NCBI RefSeq assembly: GCF_022603395.1
Contig: NZ_JAIBKA010000014.1
Span: 1 to 64,000, forward strand
Origin: Desulfoferrobacter suflitae
Lineage (GTDB): Bacteria; Desulfobacterota; Syntrophobacteria; Syntrophobacterales; Syntrophobacteraceae
Reading direction: 5' to 3'
Length of the DNA: 64,000 nucleotides
In this document: piece after piece, positions 26,034-35,958 of the stretch
How positions within the stretch are numbered: position 1 is the first letter of the stretch
How the letters are laid out: each line of letters begins with the position of its first letter
Notes under the pieces: generated by a model
Seen by the model: only the letters and a program-made list of their open reading frames with translations
What the model was told of the DNA's origin: nothing
The model's database searches: none
Made by a program: the position numbers and the translations under genes

Positions 26034-26309
26034 ATGGCGCAAAAACATCTGCATATTTGCAAGAATTGTGGCAAGCCGGCGGGCGAAGCGGGGCATCTCT
26101 GTGACCCGGCCGAACTGGAAGAGGCTTTTGTATGCGAACATTGTGGCCAAGCCTCAACAGACCCTAGACACATTTGTAAACCCAAACTGCAAAAAATCAA
26201 TTTCGTTTGCATTGCCTGCGGCAGGGTGGCCCAACTGCCGAGTCAACTGTGCAACCCGCGCGACATCGAGTTGATGGCCAGGCAGGACCCGCCAACAAAG
26301 ATCATCTAG
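26034..26309 (+). CDS. Small protein with three zinc-knuckle repeats
   Basis: The 91-residue protein is built of three repeats of C-x2-C-x8-H-x-C: HICKNCGKPAGEAGHLC, FVCEHCGQASTDPRHIC and FVCIACGRVAQLPSQLC. The third has Gln in place of His. Each cysteine-proline or similar end (CDP, CKP, CNP) is followed by a short helix. Zinc binding is very likely; function is unknown. GGGAGGACAAC before the ATG at 26034 decides the start. Similar small proteins occur in related deltaproteobacteria, from memory. It stands alone on the plus strand between two minus-strand units. Confidence 0.8.
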   Translation: MAQKHLHICKNCGKPAGEAGHLCDPAELEEAFVCEHCGQASTDPRHICKPKLQKINFVCIACGRVAQLPSQLCNPRDIELMARQDPPTKII

Positions 26310-26539
26310 CAGTTCAATGTCCGGCAAAAGCGGGCTGAACCGGATGAGGAGCAGGCAAAGACTCGTGGCCGCAGGCAGCGCCCGTTGCCGGATCCGGGCA
26401 ACCGGGCGTTCCTCGGCACGGGGAGGCTGCGCCCACCACACTGCTGATCAGCGGGCGCACTCCCTTGATTCTGTCAAAATTGAAAGCCCCTGGTGAGTGC
26501 CGTCTTTCAGCCCGGTGAACGTCTTCGAGTCCATTCACC

Positions 26540-29500
26540 TCAGATCAATGCGCGTTCTCCCAGGTTGCCATAGCGATGATAATTGTCACAAATGCTCTGC
26601 TCCTGAAAATACTGCAGCAGTTCAATACGCCCCTCCATCATGACCCGGGTGCGGGAAATATAGAACCCGCTTTCCGCAGCCGCCTGATAGATCCTCTGAG
26701 GCACCCGATCCGGCGCTGCATATCGAATGCGTTGAATTTTAGGCAGCAATGCAACAAGCTCCTCATCACTCTGACCATCGAGCGGCGTATGATCGAGAAA
26801 CTTTCTCCCCTCGCTGCCAACCAGGAATGCCCTTATGGAATTGTTTAAGCCCGGCGGGATGCTGATCGCCAGATCGCACCCTGCAATCCTGACCGCAGCA
26901 ATCCTCGCCAGCACTTCGAATAATGAATCGTCCTCATGAACTCTCACCACCACTTTGCCGATGGGCAGGTAGCGCAGAATGTTGTCCTGGCCGCGCAAAT
27001 GGAAGTAGTCCTTTTCCTGGGAAAATTCCTGTCCAAAGCAGTAAAGATAACTCTTCACCGCGCGGATGGTTTTCTGCAAGTCTTCGGCAAATTCCTTCAG
27101 CTGCCCCCAGTCGAGTTTCCGTTGCCAATCGCAGGCCACACGCAGCAGCGCGTGATCTTGCTTGATGGCTCCGACCACCGGGTAATCCTCCTCCTCAAAG
27201 TTCATGAATTGGGTCACATAATTGGGACCGCCCACTTTGATACCGGCTCCCAGGGCCGATTTTCCCATTCCGCCGAAGGGCTGGCGCAGTACAATGGCCC
27301 CCGTTGTGCCGCGGTTGATATAGAGATTCCCTGCTTTGATACCCGCCTTCCAACGCTCCTGCTCACGCGTATCGAGACTTTCCAGTCCCGACGTCAGACC
27401 GAAGCCCGTTTGGTTGACCAGTTCGATGGCGTGATCCAGATCCCTGGCTCGCATAACCCCCAGAACAGGCCCGAAAAATTCGGTCAGATGAGTGTAGGAT
27501 CCGGGCTGCACTCCCCACTTGATGCCGGGCGTCCACAAATAAGGGTTGTCCTTGAGATTCTCGGGCTGCAAAACCCACGATTCCCCGGGCTCAAGCCTGG
27601 TCAAAGCCTTTTCCAGATCTCCCCTGGGAGGATTGATGAGGGGCCCCATCTTGTTGGCAAAATCCCAGGCCGATCCCACAGCATAACTTCTGGCTGCGTC
27701 CACTAGCTGTCGCTTAAAGTTTTCGTCCTCGTAGACTTCCTTCTCCAGTATCAGCAGGGATGTTGCCGAGCATTTTTGCCCGCAGTTTGAGAAGGCGGAA
27801 TGAATGACGTTTTTAATCGCCTGATCCCGGTCGGACATGGCGGTCACAATGGTAGCATTTTTCCCGCCGGTTTCCGCTGCCAGAAAAGCATCCGGTCTAT
27901 GTTTCAGAATCTCGAGTCCGGTATCCGTTCCGCCGGTCAGAATGATGAAGTCCACATCCGGATGATTGGTGAGCTTTGTTCCAATGTCGCCACCCGAACA
28001 GGGCAGGAACTGCAATACATTTCGCGACACCCCCGCTCTCCAGAAACACCGACATAGATACCAGGCAACCAGCACTGCGGCCGACGCGGGCTTGAAGATC
28101 ACCGTGTTGCCGGCGGCCAAAGAGGCAAGGATGCCGCCGCAGGGAATGGCTATGGGAAAATTCCAGGGAGAGATGACCAGTCCCACTCCCCGGCCCCGGC
28201 ATTGGATATGTTGCAAATCCGAGAAATATTTGGCCGAGAAAGGGTAGTACTCGGCAAAATCTATGGCCTCTGACACTTCACCGTCTGCTTCCGTGAATAC
28301 CTTGCCGGTATTGGCAACGGCGGCACCGATGAGGTCTCCACGGGCATGCCGCAGCTCCATCGCCACCTGCGCGAGAATCTCGTGCCGCTCGGCCTGACTC
28401 CTATTCCTCCACCCGTCGGGATCGGCTTTGGCCGTTGCCACGGCCCGGCTGACGTCTTCCTCATCCGCCATGCAGTAACGGGCTACGCACACCTTGGAAT
28501 CCAATTGTGACGAATCCAAGCATTCACGCTTTGTTCTGCCCTCGTGAACTTCTTTTCCCGCAACCACCACGGGAATTTCTTCAGGCTGGTCCGATGCGCT
28601 CCTCCGCCATTTTGCCCTGACCGCTTCGGCCCATTTTCTGTTGGGTGCCAGAGACCAGTCCGTGTCCGGCTCATTGCGAAATTCTCCCGTATAGAAGGTC
28701 CCCATGGTCTCGGAAAAAGTTTCGTTCGATCTGTTTTGTATCCGGTGGGGAGCTTTGGACGCCCTGTCCTTGTGCTTGCACGAAGCAATGAATTGCTCCT
28801 TGAGAAAGCTCCATGCCCTGGAATCCGTTTTCAGCTTAGGCAGATAACGCATGAAGTTTTCCTCCGCAGTATTTTCATCCAGGCGCCGGATGAGATAGCC
28901 GATGGCATTGATGAAATTCTCCTTGGTAGCCACCGGCGCGTACAGAACAACCTGTTCACCCAGTTCCTGTATGGCACGACGCACGTGATCGGCCATGCCC
29001 TCAAGCATTTCAAAGGAGAAATAGTCGGTCACCCGGTTTTCCCTGGCCACCTGATAAGCGTAGGCCAGTTCGAAAAGGTTGTGCGAGCCTATACCGAGAT
29101 GGGCCGCCTGGATGCGCTCCGGCACCATCGCAAAATCCACCATGCGCTTGAAATTGGCGTCCACATCCAATTTGTTGTCGTAAGGAGCCAGGGGCCAGCC
29201 GTGCAGTGCCGCCTCCACCTGCTCCATTTCCATATTGGCGCCCTTGACGATGCGGATCTTGATGGGGCTTCCGCCCTCGGCCACTCTTTTCTGAGCCCAG
29301 GCGGTGAGGTCCCGCTGCACATCGTAGGAATCCGGCAAATAGGCCTGCAGCACTATGCCGGCGGAATGATTCTTGAACTCCTCCTGGTCCAGCGTCTGCC
29401 TGAAAACACTGACAGTGATTTCCAAATCGCGATATTCTTCCATATCCAGGTTGACGAACTTGGGAACCACTCTCCCATCGATTCGGCTGAAAGAATGGTC

Positions 29501-30142
29501 CCTGGCAGCCCTGAAAAGCCTCGAGAGGCGGTCTTTGAGAATGCCGGTAGTATGCTCGAAGGCGAGCGATTGGATCTGAGAGTAGATGGTTGAGATCTTT
29601 ATGGAAATGTATTCGATCTCGGGGTCCCTCAGATCCTCGAGATATTTATTCAGGCGGGCGAGGCATTCTTCTTCCCCCAGCACCGCCTCGCCGAGGTTGT
29701 TGATGTTCATTGTAACGCCTTCGATTCTCCTCTTGCCCAGGTGCGCGTACAGCACATCCTTTTCACCGGGAATAACCGAGCGACTGCTGTCTTCACGCAT
29801 CTTATCGATCACTTTGGGTACCGAAACATGCGGAAAATATCTGCCCACTCCAAGGAATAAACGCATGAGCAGCCGGTCCCCCGAAGAAAAAAAATCCGGA
29901 ACTCCATGTTTAGTCAGCAGGTAATTGATTTGATCGGCAATACGGCGAGAATCATGGGAACGAAAGCTCTGGTCGATCATTCTCACCATGATCACCTTGT
30001 CGATGGGATTGGTGAGCAGGCGCAACATCTGATCCTGAATGTCTTTTTCCTCGGCGGTGAGCAGTTGATTTGCCCGATTCTGCCAGGTCTCGGCCAGGCT
30101 GATAGCCGCTCTTATGGTTTCTTCAGCTGGTTGTCTATTCAT
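26540..30142 (-). CDS. putA: Bifunctional proline dehydrogenase/P5C dehydrogenase PutA
   Basis: The 1200-residue enzyme oxidises proline to glutamate in two steps. The N-terminal 450 residues are the FAD proline dehydrogenase barrel (MNINNLGEAVLGEEE, YISIKISTIYSQI, VNLDMEEYRDLEIT, IRIVKGANMEMEQ). From about residue 520 to 1010 is the aldehyde dehydrogenase: ISPWNFPIAIPCGG, FILTGGTDTG, ETGGKNATIV and the catalytic Cys791 in CGQKCSATS. About 190 residues follow the dehydrogenase as an additional domain (from KQDHALLRVACDWQRK). There is no N-terminal ribbon-helix-helix, so it is not a self-repressor. It appears to be a single-gene unit; electrons would enter the quinone pool. Confidence 0.93.
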   Translation of the reverse strand: MNRQPAEETIRAAISLAETWQNRANQLLTAEEKDIQDQMLRLLTNPIDKVIMVRMIDQSFRSHDSRRIADQINYLLTKHGVPDFFSSGDRLLMRLFLGVGRYFPHVSVPKVIDKMREDSSRSVIPGEKDVLYAHLGKRRIEGVTMNINNLGEAVLGEEECLARLNKYLEDLRDPEIEYISIKISTIYSQIQSLAFEHTTGILKDRLSRLFRAARDHSFSRIDGRVVPKFVNLDMEEYRDLEITVSVFRQTLDQEEFKNHSAGIVLQAYLPDSYDVQRDLTAWAQKRVAEGGSPIKIRIVKGANMEMEQVEAALHGWPLAPYDNKLDVDANFKRMVDFAMVPERIQAAHLGIGSHNLFELAYAYQVARENRVTDYFSFEMLEGMADHVRRAIQELGEQVVLYAPVATKENFINAIGYLIRRLDENTAEENFMRYLPKLKTDSRAWSFLKEQFIASCKHKDRASKAPHRIQNRSNETFSETMGTFYTGEFRNEPDTDWSLAPNRKWAEAVRAKWRRSASDQPEEIPVVVAGKEVHEGRTKRECLDSSQLDSKVCVARYCMADEEDVSRAVATAKADPDGWRNRSQAERHEILAQVAMELRHARGDLIGAAVANTGKVFTEADGEVSEAIDFAEYYPFSAKYFSDLQHIQCRGRGVGLVISPWNFPIAIPCGGILASLAAGNTVIFKPASAAVLVAWYLCRCFWRAGVSRNVLQFLPCSGGDIGTKLTNHPDVDFIILTGGTDTGLEILKHRPDAFLAAETGGKNATIVTAMSDRDQAIKNVIHSAFSNCGQKCSATSLLILEKEVYEDENFKRQLVDAARSYAVGSAWDFANKMGPLINPPRGDLEKALTRLEPGESWVLQPENLKDNPYLWTPGIKWGVQPGSYTHLTEFFGPVLGVMRARDLDHAIELVNQTGFGLTSGLESLDTREQERWKAGIKAGNLYINRGTTGAIVLRQPFGGMGKSALGAGIKVGGPNYVTQFMNFEEEDYPVVGAIKQDHALLRVACDWQRKLDWGQLKEFAEDLQKTIRAVKSYLYCFGQEFSQEKDYFHLRGQDNILRYLPIGKVVVRVHEDDSLFEVLARIAAVRIAGCDLAISIPPGLNNSIRAFLVGSEGRKFLDHTPLDGQSDEELVALLPKIQRIRYAAPDRVPQRIYQAAAESGFYISRTRVMMEGRIELLQYFQEQSICDNYHRYGNLGERALI

Positions 30143-30351
30143 CTTTGGACTCCATTCATTAGTGATCCGCTCCTAGTGCTGACCGGCTGCCAATCGGTCC
30201 AGTCAATATCCTGCATACTAATCAACAGGCGCAATGGCAAGCAATTCAATTTTTTTGGCAAAAAGGAACCATTGTGTGGTAATTTCAAAGCCGCTGACCT
30301 AGTGAATTATGGTGTTTGCTGCAACCCATCAGTTTCAAAGGAGACAGATCG

Positions 30352-30741
30352 ATGACCAGAAGCTTACTCTGCCTGATGGCGGCATTGGTTTTATTGTTGG
30401 TCGGGTGTACCAGTACCAAGCAATCCGTGCCCAGGGTCGGCATCAACGCGCCCAGCAGTGAGCAAGCCGTGATCTCCGTGGAAAGAAAGTATTCGCGTCG
30501 AGGCGGCATGCGACAGATCACCGTTTTGGACAATGGCAAGGAAGTCGGCAAGCTCGGCAATTGTGGCAGACTGACTTGGGCGCGTCCTGCCGGAGATATG
30601 ACATTGTCGCTGCAGCCGTCCTTCTGGATGGTCAAGGACAGCGTCACCCCGCTGGAAACCTCCGTTACCCCTGGAGAGACGCACCGTTACTCTGTTGTTT
30701 GGGATAACCAGCAAAACAGCTTCGTGGTTGTCGCGGAATAA
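30352..30741 (+). CDS. Small lipoprotein of unknown function
   Basis: AAAGGAGA lies before the ATG at 30352. Residues 1-19 form a lipoprotein signal with lipobox LLVGC, so the mature 110-residue protein is membrane-anchored. The rest looks like an all-beta domain (RQITVLDNGKEVGKLGNCGR, DMTLSLQPSFWM, HRYSVVWDNQQNSFVVVAE), similar to DUF-type beta-sandwich lipoproteins. I recognise no catalytic residues. It diverges from putA with a 209-base gap and is followed by a short GGGG/CTCC hairpin near 30777. Confidence 0.75.
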   Translation: MTRSLLCLMAALVLLLVGCTSTKQSVPRVGINAPSSEQAVISVERKYSRRGGMRQITVLDNGKEVGKLGNCGRLTWARPAGDMTLSLQPSFWMVKDSVTPLETSVTPGETHRYSVVWDNQQNSFVVVAE

Positions 30742-30980
30742 GGGAAAACTCCAAGGAATCAAAGAAGTATATTCTGAGGGGTCTCTCTCCTCAATTCACA
30801 ACAGCTCGTTTTTAAATTATTTTTGACTGCCTTTGCGGTGAGCGGTGACACGCAGGGCCTGCGGGTGAGCTGCACCGGCGGGGGCGGCCTCGAGGGCGGG
30901 ACAGCACCTCTTCCGCTGGGCACAGTCCTCCCTTCCATAGCATTCATGAAGAAATAGCACGTCACTTGCTCACAGCTGCA

Positions 30981-32201
30981 CTAAGGGAACGGATCGGAGG
31001 AGAGCCAGCGTTCAATGCGATCGAAGGCTTCGTGGATTTCCTCTTCGCTGCCCCCGAACGAAAGCCTGATGTGACTCTCGCCGTCAGGTCCAAAGGCAGC
31101 ACCGGGAATGGTGGTAACACGGGCTTCCCGCAACAGGCGCAGGGCGAACTCCATCGAGTCCACCCCTGGCGCCTGGTAGCGGGCCATCAGGTAGTAGGCG
31201 CCCCGGGGCTTGACGTACGAGAACATCTGCTGCATCCGGTCAAGCCGCCTGCAGGTGAGATCGCGCCGCGCTCTCAACGCCGAACGGATTTCATCGACAC
31301 AGCCTTGCGGGCCCTGCAGAGCCGCGAGGGCCGCATGCTGCGACAGCGTCGGGGCGCAAATGGCGGCGGCGTCATGAATTTTCATGATGTGGTCCAGAAG
31401 CACTTCAGAGGCGTATACAAAGCCGACCCGCCAACCCGTCATGGCGTATTTCTTGGAAAAGCTGAAGGTTGCGATCATGCGATCCTGGAGCTCGGGCAAT
31501 GCGGTCAAACTGAAATGCGGCTGGTCGTCGTAGACCAGAAAATCGTAAGTCTCATCAGAAATGATGAAGAGGTCGTGTGCGATGGCTAGTTCGGCGAGTT
31601 CGCGCAGTGCTGATGCGCTGAAGTTGGCGCCCGTCGGGTTGTGTGGATTGCACAGGATAAGCGCTTTGCTTCGGGGCGTGATCGCCGTGCGGACGGCCTC
31701 CAGATCCAATTGCCAGTCACCGGGCTGCAGCGGCACAAAGATCGGCACACCTTCAGCCAGAAGGACCTGCTCGATGTGAGATGCGTAATTGGGCGACGGC
31801 AAAATCACTTCATCGCCTCGTTCGACAACGGTGAGGATGCTCGCCAGCAGAGCTTCCATGGCACCCACGGTAATGCAGATTTGCGTGTCTCCATCGACCG
31901 CTCTTCCGATCTGGCCGCTCAGACGTTCGGCAACGGCCCGGCGCAGTTGCGGCATACCCGGTCCCAAGCTGTACTTGCCGCAATCGGGATCGTTGCGCAT
32001 CACTCGACACACCGCCTCCACAATGTGATTCGGGGTCGGAAAGGAGGGAATGCCCTGCCCGAGGGAAACACAATCGCCGACCTGGCTGGCGAGGATGGGC
32101 ATTTCCTTGATGGCTGAAATGCTGATTTGCTTTACTCGCTGGCTGATTCCGCGGGTTTGGTAGATCTTACCCGAAGCCACCAGGGCAGAACGCACCGACA
32201 T
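30981..32201 (-). CDS. PLP-dependent class I aminotransferase
   Basis: The protein has the aspartate-aminotransferase fold: LGQGIPSFPTP, YSLGPGMPQLRRAVAE, CNPHNPTGANFS (substrate carboxylate and PLP contacts), DETYDFLVYDD, and FSFSKKYAMTGWRVGF with the PLP lysine. The start at 32201 is chosen because the frame further upstream overlaps the preceding gene and MSVRSALVASGK fits the family start. It would transaminate an amino acid to the 2-oxo acid. It is the last gene of the operon with an amino-acid ABC transporter and a 2-hydroxyacid dehydrogenase, so it probably handles the imported amino acid. Confidence 0.88.
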   Translation of the reverse strand: MSVRSALVASGKIYQTRGISQRVKQISISAIKEMPILASQVGDCVSLGQGIPSFPTPNHIVEAVCRVMRNDPDCGKYSLGPGMPQLRRAVAERLSGQIGRAVDGDTQICITVGAMEALLASILTVVERGDEVILPSPNYASHIEQVLLAEGVPIFVPLQPGDWQLDLEAVRTAITPRSKALILCNPHNPTGANFSASALRELAELAIAHDLFIISDETYDFLVYDDQPHFSLTALPELQDRMIATFSFSKKYAMTGWRVGFVYASEVLLDHIMKIHDAAAICAPTLSQHAALAALQGPQGCVDEIRSALRARRDLTCRRLDRMQQMFSYVKPRGAYYLMARYQAPGVDSMEFALRLLREARVTTIPGAAFGPDGESHIRLSFGGSEEEIHEAFDRIERWLSSDPFP

Positions 32202-32217
32202 GGAAATAGTCCCCGAT

Positions 32218-33621
32218 CTATTGAAAGATTTTCCCAGGATTGAGAATCTGATTCGTGTCAAAAACCTGCTTGATGCTCCGCTGCAAGCAAACGTTGGCAG
32301 GTGCTAATTCAAGATGCAGAAAGCGACGCTTGGCAAGGCCGATGCCATGTTCTCCCGAAATCGTCCCGCCCATCGACACAACTTTTTGCAATATGGCGTA
32401 AATGCCCTCTTCTACCTGCGACATCGATGCCCGGCTCTGAGCCGTAATGTTGAGATGGATGTTGCCGTCTCCCGCATGACCGAAGGCGTAGATCTTCACC
32501 TGATAGCGCTCTGCAAAATCGGGCAGATTGTCGACAAAGTCCGCAATCCCGGCAATCGGTACGACAACGTCCTCGGGAATGTACACAGGGGAGCTGTTCT
32601 CTATGGTAACGGAAACCTGCTTGCGAACTTCCCACATCTGTGCCCGCTTGTACGAATCGGGCGCCCAAATGACATCGATGGCGCCGTTGTCCAGGCAGTA
32701 GGCGCCCATTTTTTCCACTTCCGCATCCACTACCGTCGCTGCTCCATCGGCCTGCACCAATAGAAAGGCCCCCGCCGAACGCGCGCTTTCAAAGGGCAGG
32801 GAATCGCCGACCAGATCAAGGCAGTTGCGGTCCAAAAATTCCAGTGCACACGGTATGCATCCGTTGGCAAGAATAGCAGAAACACTGGACATGGCTGAAG
32901 TGAGATCGCGGAACAAAGCCACCACCGTGCTGACAGCCGGCGGATGGGGGAGTAATTTCAAGATCAGCTTGGTGATGACCGCCAGAGTTCCCTCCGAGCC
33001 CACCAGCAGATGGGTGAGATCGTACCCGACCACCCCTTTGCGGGTCTGGACCCCGGTTCTGATCAGCTCGCCATTGGGCAGCACCGCCTCCAGTCCAAGC
33101 ACGTAATCGCGCGTGGTTCCATATTTGACACAACTGGAGCCCCCCGCATTCGTTGCGGCATTTCCCCCGATGGAACAGGTGTCCATACTGGCCGGGTCCG
33201 GCGGATAAAACAATCCCTGCCTGCGCGCGGCCCTTTTGAGGTCGGCATTGATGACACCGGGTTCCACCACTGCAATGAGATTATTCTTATCAATCTCGAT
33301 GATGCGGTTCATTTTGGCCATGGACAGCACCACGCCCGCAAAAACCGGGACCGCTCCTCCGGCCAAGCCGGTCCCCAAACCCCTCGGAGTGACCGGGAAA
33401 TGATGCACATTGGCCAGTTGCAGCAGGGCCCTTACCTGTTCCACGGTAGTCGGTTCAACAACGAGCTCAGGAAATTTTTCTATCCCCGCCATGGCATCTC
33501 TGGAAAAATCCTCCAGCTTGGTCGGATCCTGGATGACGCACGCATCGCCCACCGCTTGACGAATGGCAGCAATGACCGGCGGGGAAAGAGGCGCATAGGG
33601 AGAAGATTCGGATTCAGTCAA
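32218..33621 (-). CDS. FAD-linked 2-hydroxyacid dehydrogenase (GlcD/D-lactate dehydrogenase type)
   Basis: The 467-residue protein has the VAO-type FAD domain: VTPRGLGTGLAGGAVP and DPASMDTCSIGGNAATNAGG, with YGTTRDYVLGLEAVLPNGE, and the GlcD C-terminal domain with YAFGHAGDGNIHLNI and GTISGEHGIGLAKR holding the metal/substrate histidines. It oxidises a D-2-hydroxyacid such as glycolate or lactate, passing electrons to a quinone, ETF or Fe-S partner. It starts at a TTG (33621) two bases downstream of the permease stop and is followed 16 bases on by the aminotransferase. No GlcE or GlcF gene is next to it. Confidence 0.9.
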   Translation of the reverse strand: MTESESSPYAPLSPPVIAAIRQAVGDACVIQDPTKLEDFSRDAMAGIEKFPELVVEPTTVEQVRALLQLANVHHFPVTPRGLGTGLAGGAVPVFAGVVLSMAKMNRIIEIDKNNLIAVVEPGVINADLKRAARRQGLFYPPDPASMDTCSIGGNAATNAGGSSCVKYGTTRDYVLGLEAVLPNGELIRTGVQTRKGVVGYDLTHLLVGSEGTLAVITKLILKLLPHPPAVSTVVALFRDLTSAMSSVSAILANGCIPCALEFLDRNCLDLVGDSLPFESARSAGAFLLVQADGAATVVDAEVEKMGAYCLDNGAIDVIWAPDSYKRAQMWEVRKQVSVTIENSSPVYIPEDVVVPIAGIADFVDNLPDFAERYQVKIYAFGHAGDGNIHLNITAQSRASMSQVEEGIYAILQKVVSMGGTISGEHGIGLAKRRFLHLELAPANVCLQRSIKQVFDTNQILNPGKIFQ

Positions 33622-33624
33622 GGA

Positions 33625-34299
33625 TCATGTCCTATGGAATTCAAATCCCGGAAGGCTGAGGCGATTTTCCATGTGTCGCAGCAGCAGCCCCGCCAAGGAT
33701 ACCAGCACCAGATAGAAAGCTCCGACAATGAGAAAGATCTCGGTATATTTGAAGGAGTGAGACGCCAGGATTTTTCCCTTACCCGTCAGTTCGATGCACG
33801 TTACCATGTATGCCAGCGATGAATATTTTATGAGGTAAATCAGCTCATTTCCGCAGCCTGGCAGAGCCCGTCGAAGGGCCTGTGGCAGAACAATGGAACG
33901 TAACATTTCCAACCTGCCAAATCCCAGAGCCTCTGCGGCCAACATCTGGCCTTTCTTTATGGACAGCAGAGCACCGCGGATGTACTCCGAGTGATAGGCG
34001 CCGCTGCACAGGGAAAAGGCCACCACGGAGGCCAGAAAGGGTGAGAAGTAAATTCCGAAGTAGGGCAGCCCAAAATACCAGATAAACAATTGCACAACGA
34101 GGGGGATACCGCGAAACAGTGCAACATAGATATTGGCCGCCATCATCACGGGGCGGCCGGCAAATACCCGTGCAGCCCCCATCAAAATACCAATGACAAG
34201 CCCCAGCGAGGCCGACGGGATGATCAGCAACACGCTGATCCACAATCCCTGAAACAGGCTTGGCAATACCTCATGCTGAATGTAGACAAGCTCTTCCAT
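33625..34299 (-). CDS. Polar amino-acid ABC transporter permease
   Basis: The 224-residue membrane protein has the HisM/GlnP signature: about five hydrophobic segments, VALFRGIPLVVQLFIWYFG near the centre and the EAA loop (AAEALGFGRLEMLRSIVLPQALR) that contacts the ATPase. It forms half of the translocation pore for polar amino acids. The operon has two permease genes with the ATPase between them. It starts 30 bases after the ATPase stop, and its own stop is next to the TTG of the FAD dehydrogenase. Confidence 0.92.
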   Translation of the reverse strand: MEELVYIQHEVLPSLFQGLWISVLLIIPSASLGLVIGILMGAARVFAGRPVMMAANIYVALFRGIPLVVQLFIWYFGLPYFGIYFSPFLASVVAFSLCSGAYHSEYIRGALLSIKKGQMLAAEALGFGRLEMLRSIVLPQALRRALPGCGNELIYLIKYSSLAYMVTCIELTGKGKILASHSFKYTEIFLIVGAFYLVLVSLAGLLLRHMENRLSLPGFEFHRT

Positions 34300-34329
34300 A
34301 GGCGCGATGGTTCGTCCCCGCCGGTACTC

Positions 34330-35097
34330 TCAGCTGTCGGCCGACAGGTGCGTTATCTTGGCACAAAATTCTTTGGTCCGAGTGCACTGAGCATTCAAAA
34401 GGATTTGAGTCGGCGGTCCCTGTTCAACGATGCAGCCATCCTCCATGAATATGATCTCATCGGCCAGGACGCTGGCAAAGCCGATCTGATGGGTGGCCAT
34501 GAGCATCGTCATGCCATTGGCCACCAGATCCTTGATCACCGCGTGCACTTCTCCGATCAATTCCGGATCGAGAGCCGAGGTCGGTTCATCCAACAGCATC
34601 ACCTTGGGATCCATCGCCAGAGCACGGGCGATGGAGACTCTCTGCTTCTGGCCTCCGGACAATTGGGCAGGGTAATGCCCAGCATGCTCTGCCAGACCCA
34701 CCCGGCGCAATTCCGCCGCCGCCCTTTCGTGTGCGCTCACCTTGTCCATCTTTTTGACGCGCACCAAGCCGATCTGAACATTTTCCAGTGCGGTGAGATG
34801 GTCGAACAGGTTGAAATCCTGAAAGATCATGCCCACCTGCTGGCGGTAGGCATACAGTTCCCGTTTCTTGGCATAGTTGATCTTCCGCCCCTCCAACCAG
34901 ACTTCCCCCTCATCAGGCACAACGAGAAAGTTGATGCATTGCAGCAGCGTACTCTTACCTCCTCCAGACGGTCCGATGATGACCTTGACTTCCCCCTTTT
35001 TGACGGAAAGGGACAATCCCTTCAAAATTTCCTTGTCACCGAATGACTTTCGGACGTTTTCCACTTTCAGTACGGGATTGTTGTCAGTTCTTGCCAT
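34330..35097 (-). CDS. Polar amino-acid ABC transporter ATP-binding protein
   Basis: The protein is a GlnQ/HisP-type ATPase: Walker [13 protein letters not shown]-loop [16 protein letters not shown] signature [15 protein letters not shown], Walker [15 protein letters not shown] and the switch histidine in LMATHQIGF. It drives import by dimerising under the two permease subunits. The ATG at 35097 ([15 protein letters not shown]) is preferred over an upstream one 12 codons earlier because it fits the family's usual start. Confidence 0.94.
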   Translation of the reverse strand: MARTDNNPVLKVENVRKSFGDKEILKGLSLSVKKGEVKVIIGPSGGGKSTLLQCINFLVVPDEGEVWLEGRKINYAKKRELYAYRQQVGMIFQDFNLFDHLTALENVQIGLVRVKKMDKVSAHERAAAELRRVGLAEHAGHYPAQLSGGQKQRVSIARALAMDPKVMLLDEPTSALDPELIGEVHAVIKDLVANGMTMLMATHQIGFASVLADEIIFMEDGCIVEQGPPTQILLNAQCTRTKEFCAKITHLSADS

Positions 35098-35211
35098 AAA
35101 TAATTCCACTGCCGGTCGCAACCGGCTTTCCATAAACTACAAAGATTGCGCTTGACGTCCGTTGACGTTGATTGGGTTGAAGATCCCATGCATTTTCAGC
35201 AGCCTTCAACT

Positions 35212-35880
35212 TTAATAGGAATACCCCGGTATTCTGACATTTTTCTCGAGTATTCGAAGCCCTTTGACACCGATGTAAGTCATTAAGAGATACATCATCC
35301 CGGCTGCGATATACAGGGGAAGGTGCTGGTAGGTTCGGGAGGCCACAAAATGAGTGCGCGCCATGATCTCCGCTACTCCGAGGGCATACGTGACTGCTGA
35401 ATCCTTCAACACAATGGAGTACTCATTGGACCATCCCGGAACGGACAGGCGCAGAGCCTGGGGCAAAATAATGAATAAGATGGCCTTGACATCGCTCATA
35501 CCGAGTGCTCGTGCAGCCTTCAGCTGCCCTTCCGGCAACGACAGCATCGCTCCTCGAAAAATTTGTGATTGATAGGCTGCACTGATCAACCCCAATACGA
35601 TGGTTCCTGCCGAAAAGGCAGAAAAATTGATGCCCATCCAAGAAAAAAGACCAAAGTAGAACAGGAAAAGCAACACCAGAAGGGGAACACCGCGAAAGAA
35701 CCAGACATAGAAGCCAATGATCTTACGCAGCCAGCCCGGACCGTATACCAGCCCCACCGCCAGCGGCACGCCCAGGCTAAGGCCCAGCCCCATGGCACCG
35801 AACACCACTCCAATGGTCACCAACGAACCCTTGAGCATATAAGGCAGGGCATTGATTACCGCAACGAAACCTTCAGTCAT
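35212..35880 (-). CDS. Polar amino-acid ABC transporter permease
   Basis: This second HisQ/HisM-type permease of 222 residues has WFFRGVPLLVLLFLFYFG and the EAA loop AARALGMSDVKAILFIILPQALR, with about five membrane segments. It is the partner pore subunit. It precedes the ATPase gene by 114 bases and follows the solute-binding protein gene after an apparent terminator hairpin at 35960-35998, so the permease and later genes are probably made in smaller amounts than the binding protein. Confidence 0.92.
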   Translation of the reverse strand: MTEGFVAVINALPYMLKGSLVTIGVVFGAMGLGLSLGVPLAVGLVYGPGWLRKIIGFYVWFFRGVPLLVLLFLFYFGLFSWMGINFSAFSAGTIVLGLISAAYQSQIFRGAMLSLPEGQLKAARALGMSDVKAILFIILPQALRLSVPGWSNEYSIVLKDSAVTYALGVAEIMARTHFVASRTYQHLPLYIAAGMMYLLMTYIGVKGLRILEKNVRIPGYSY

Positions 35881-35958
35881 TATTGGTTTAACTTTTCATT
35901 ACAGCTTCTGCAAACAGCTGCGTTTGGCTGGAAACAACCGGTGAGTTGCGCGTCACAA

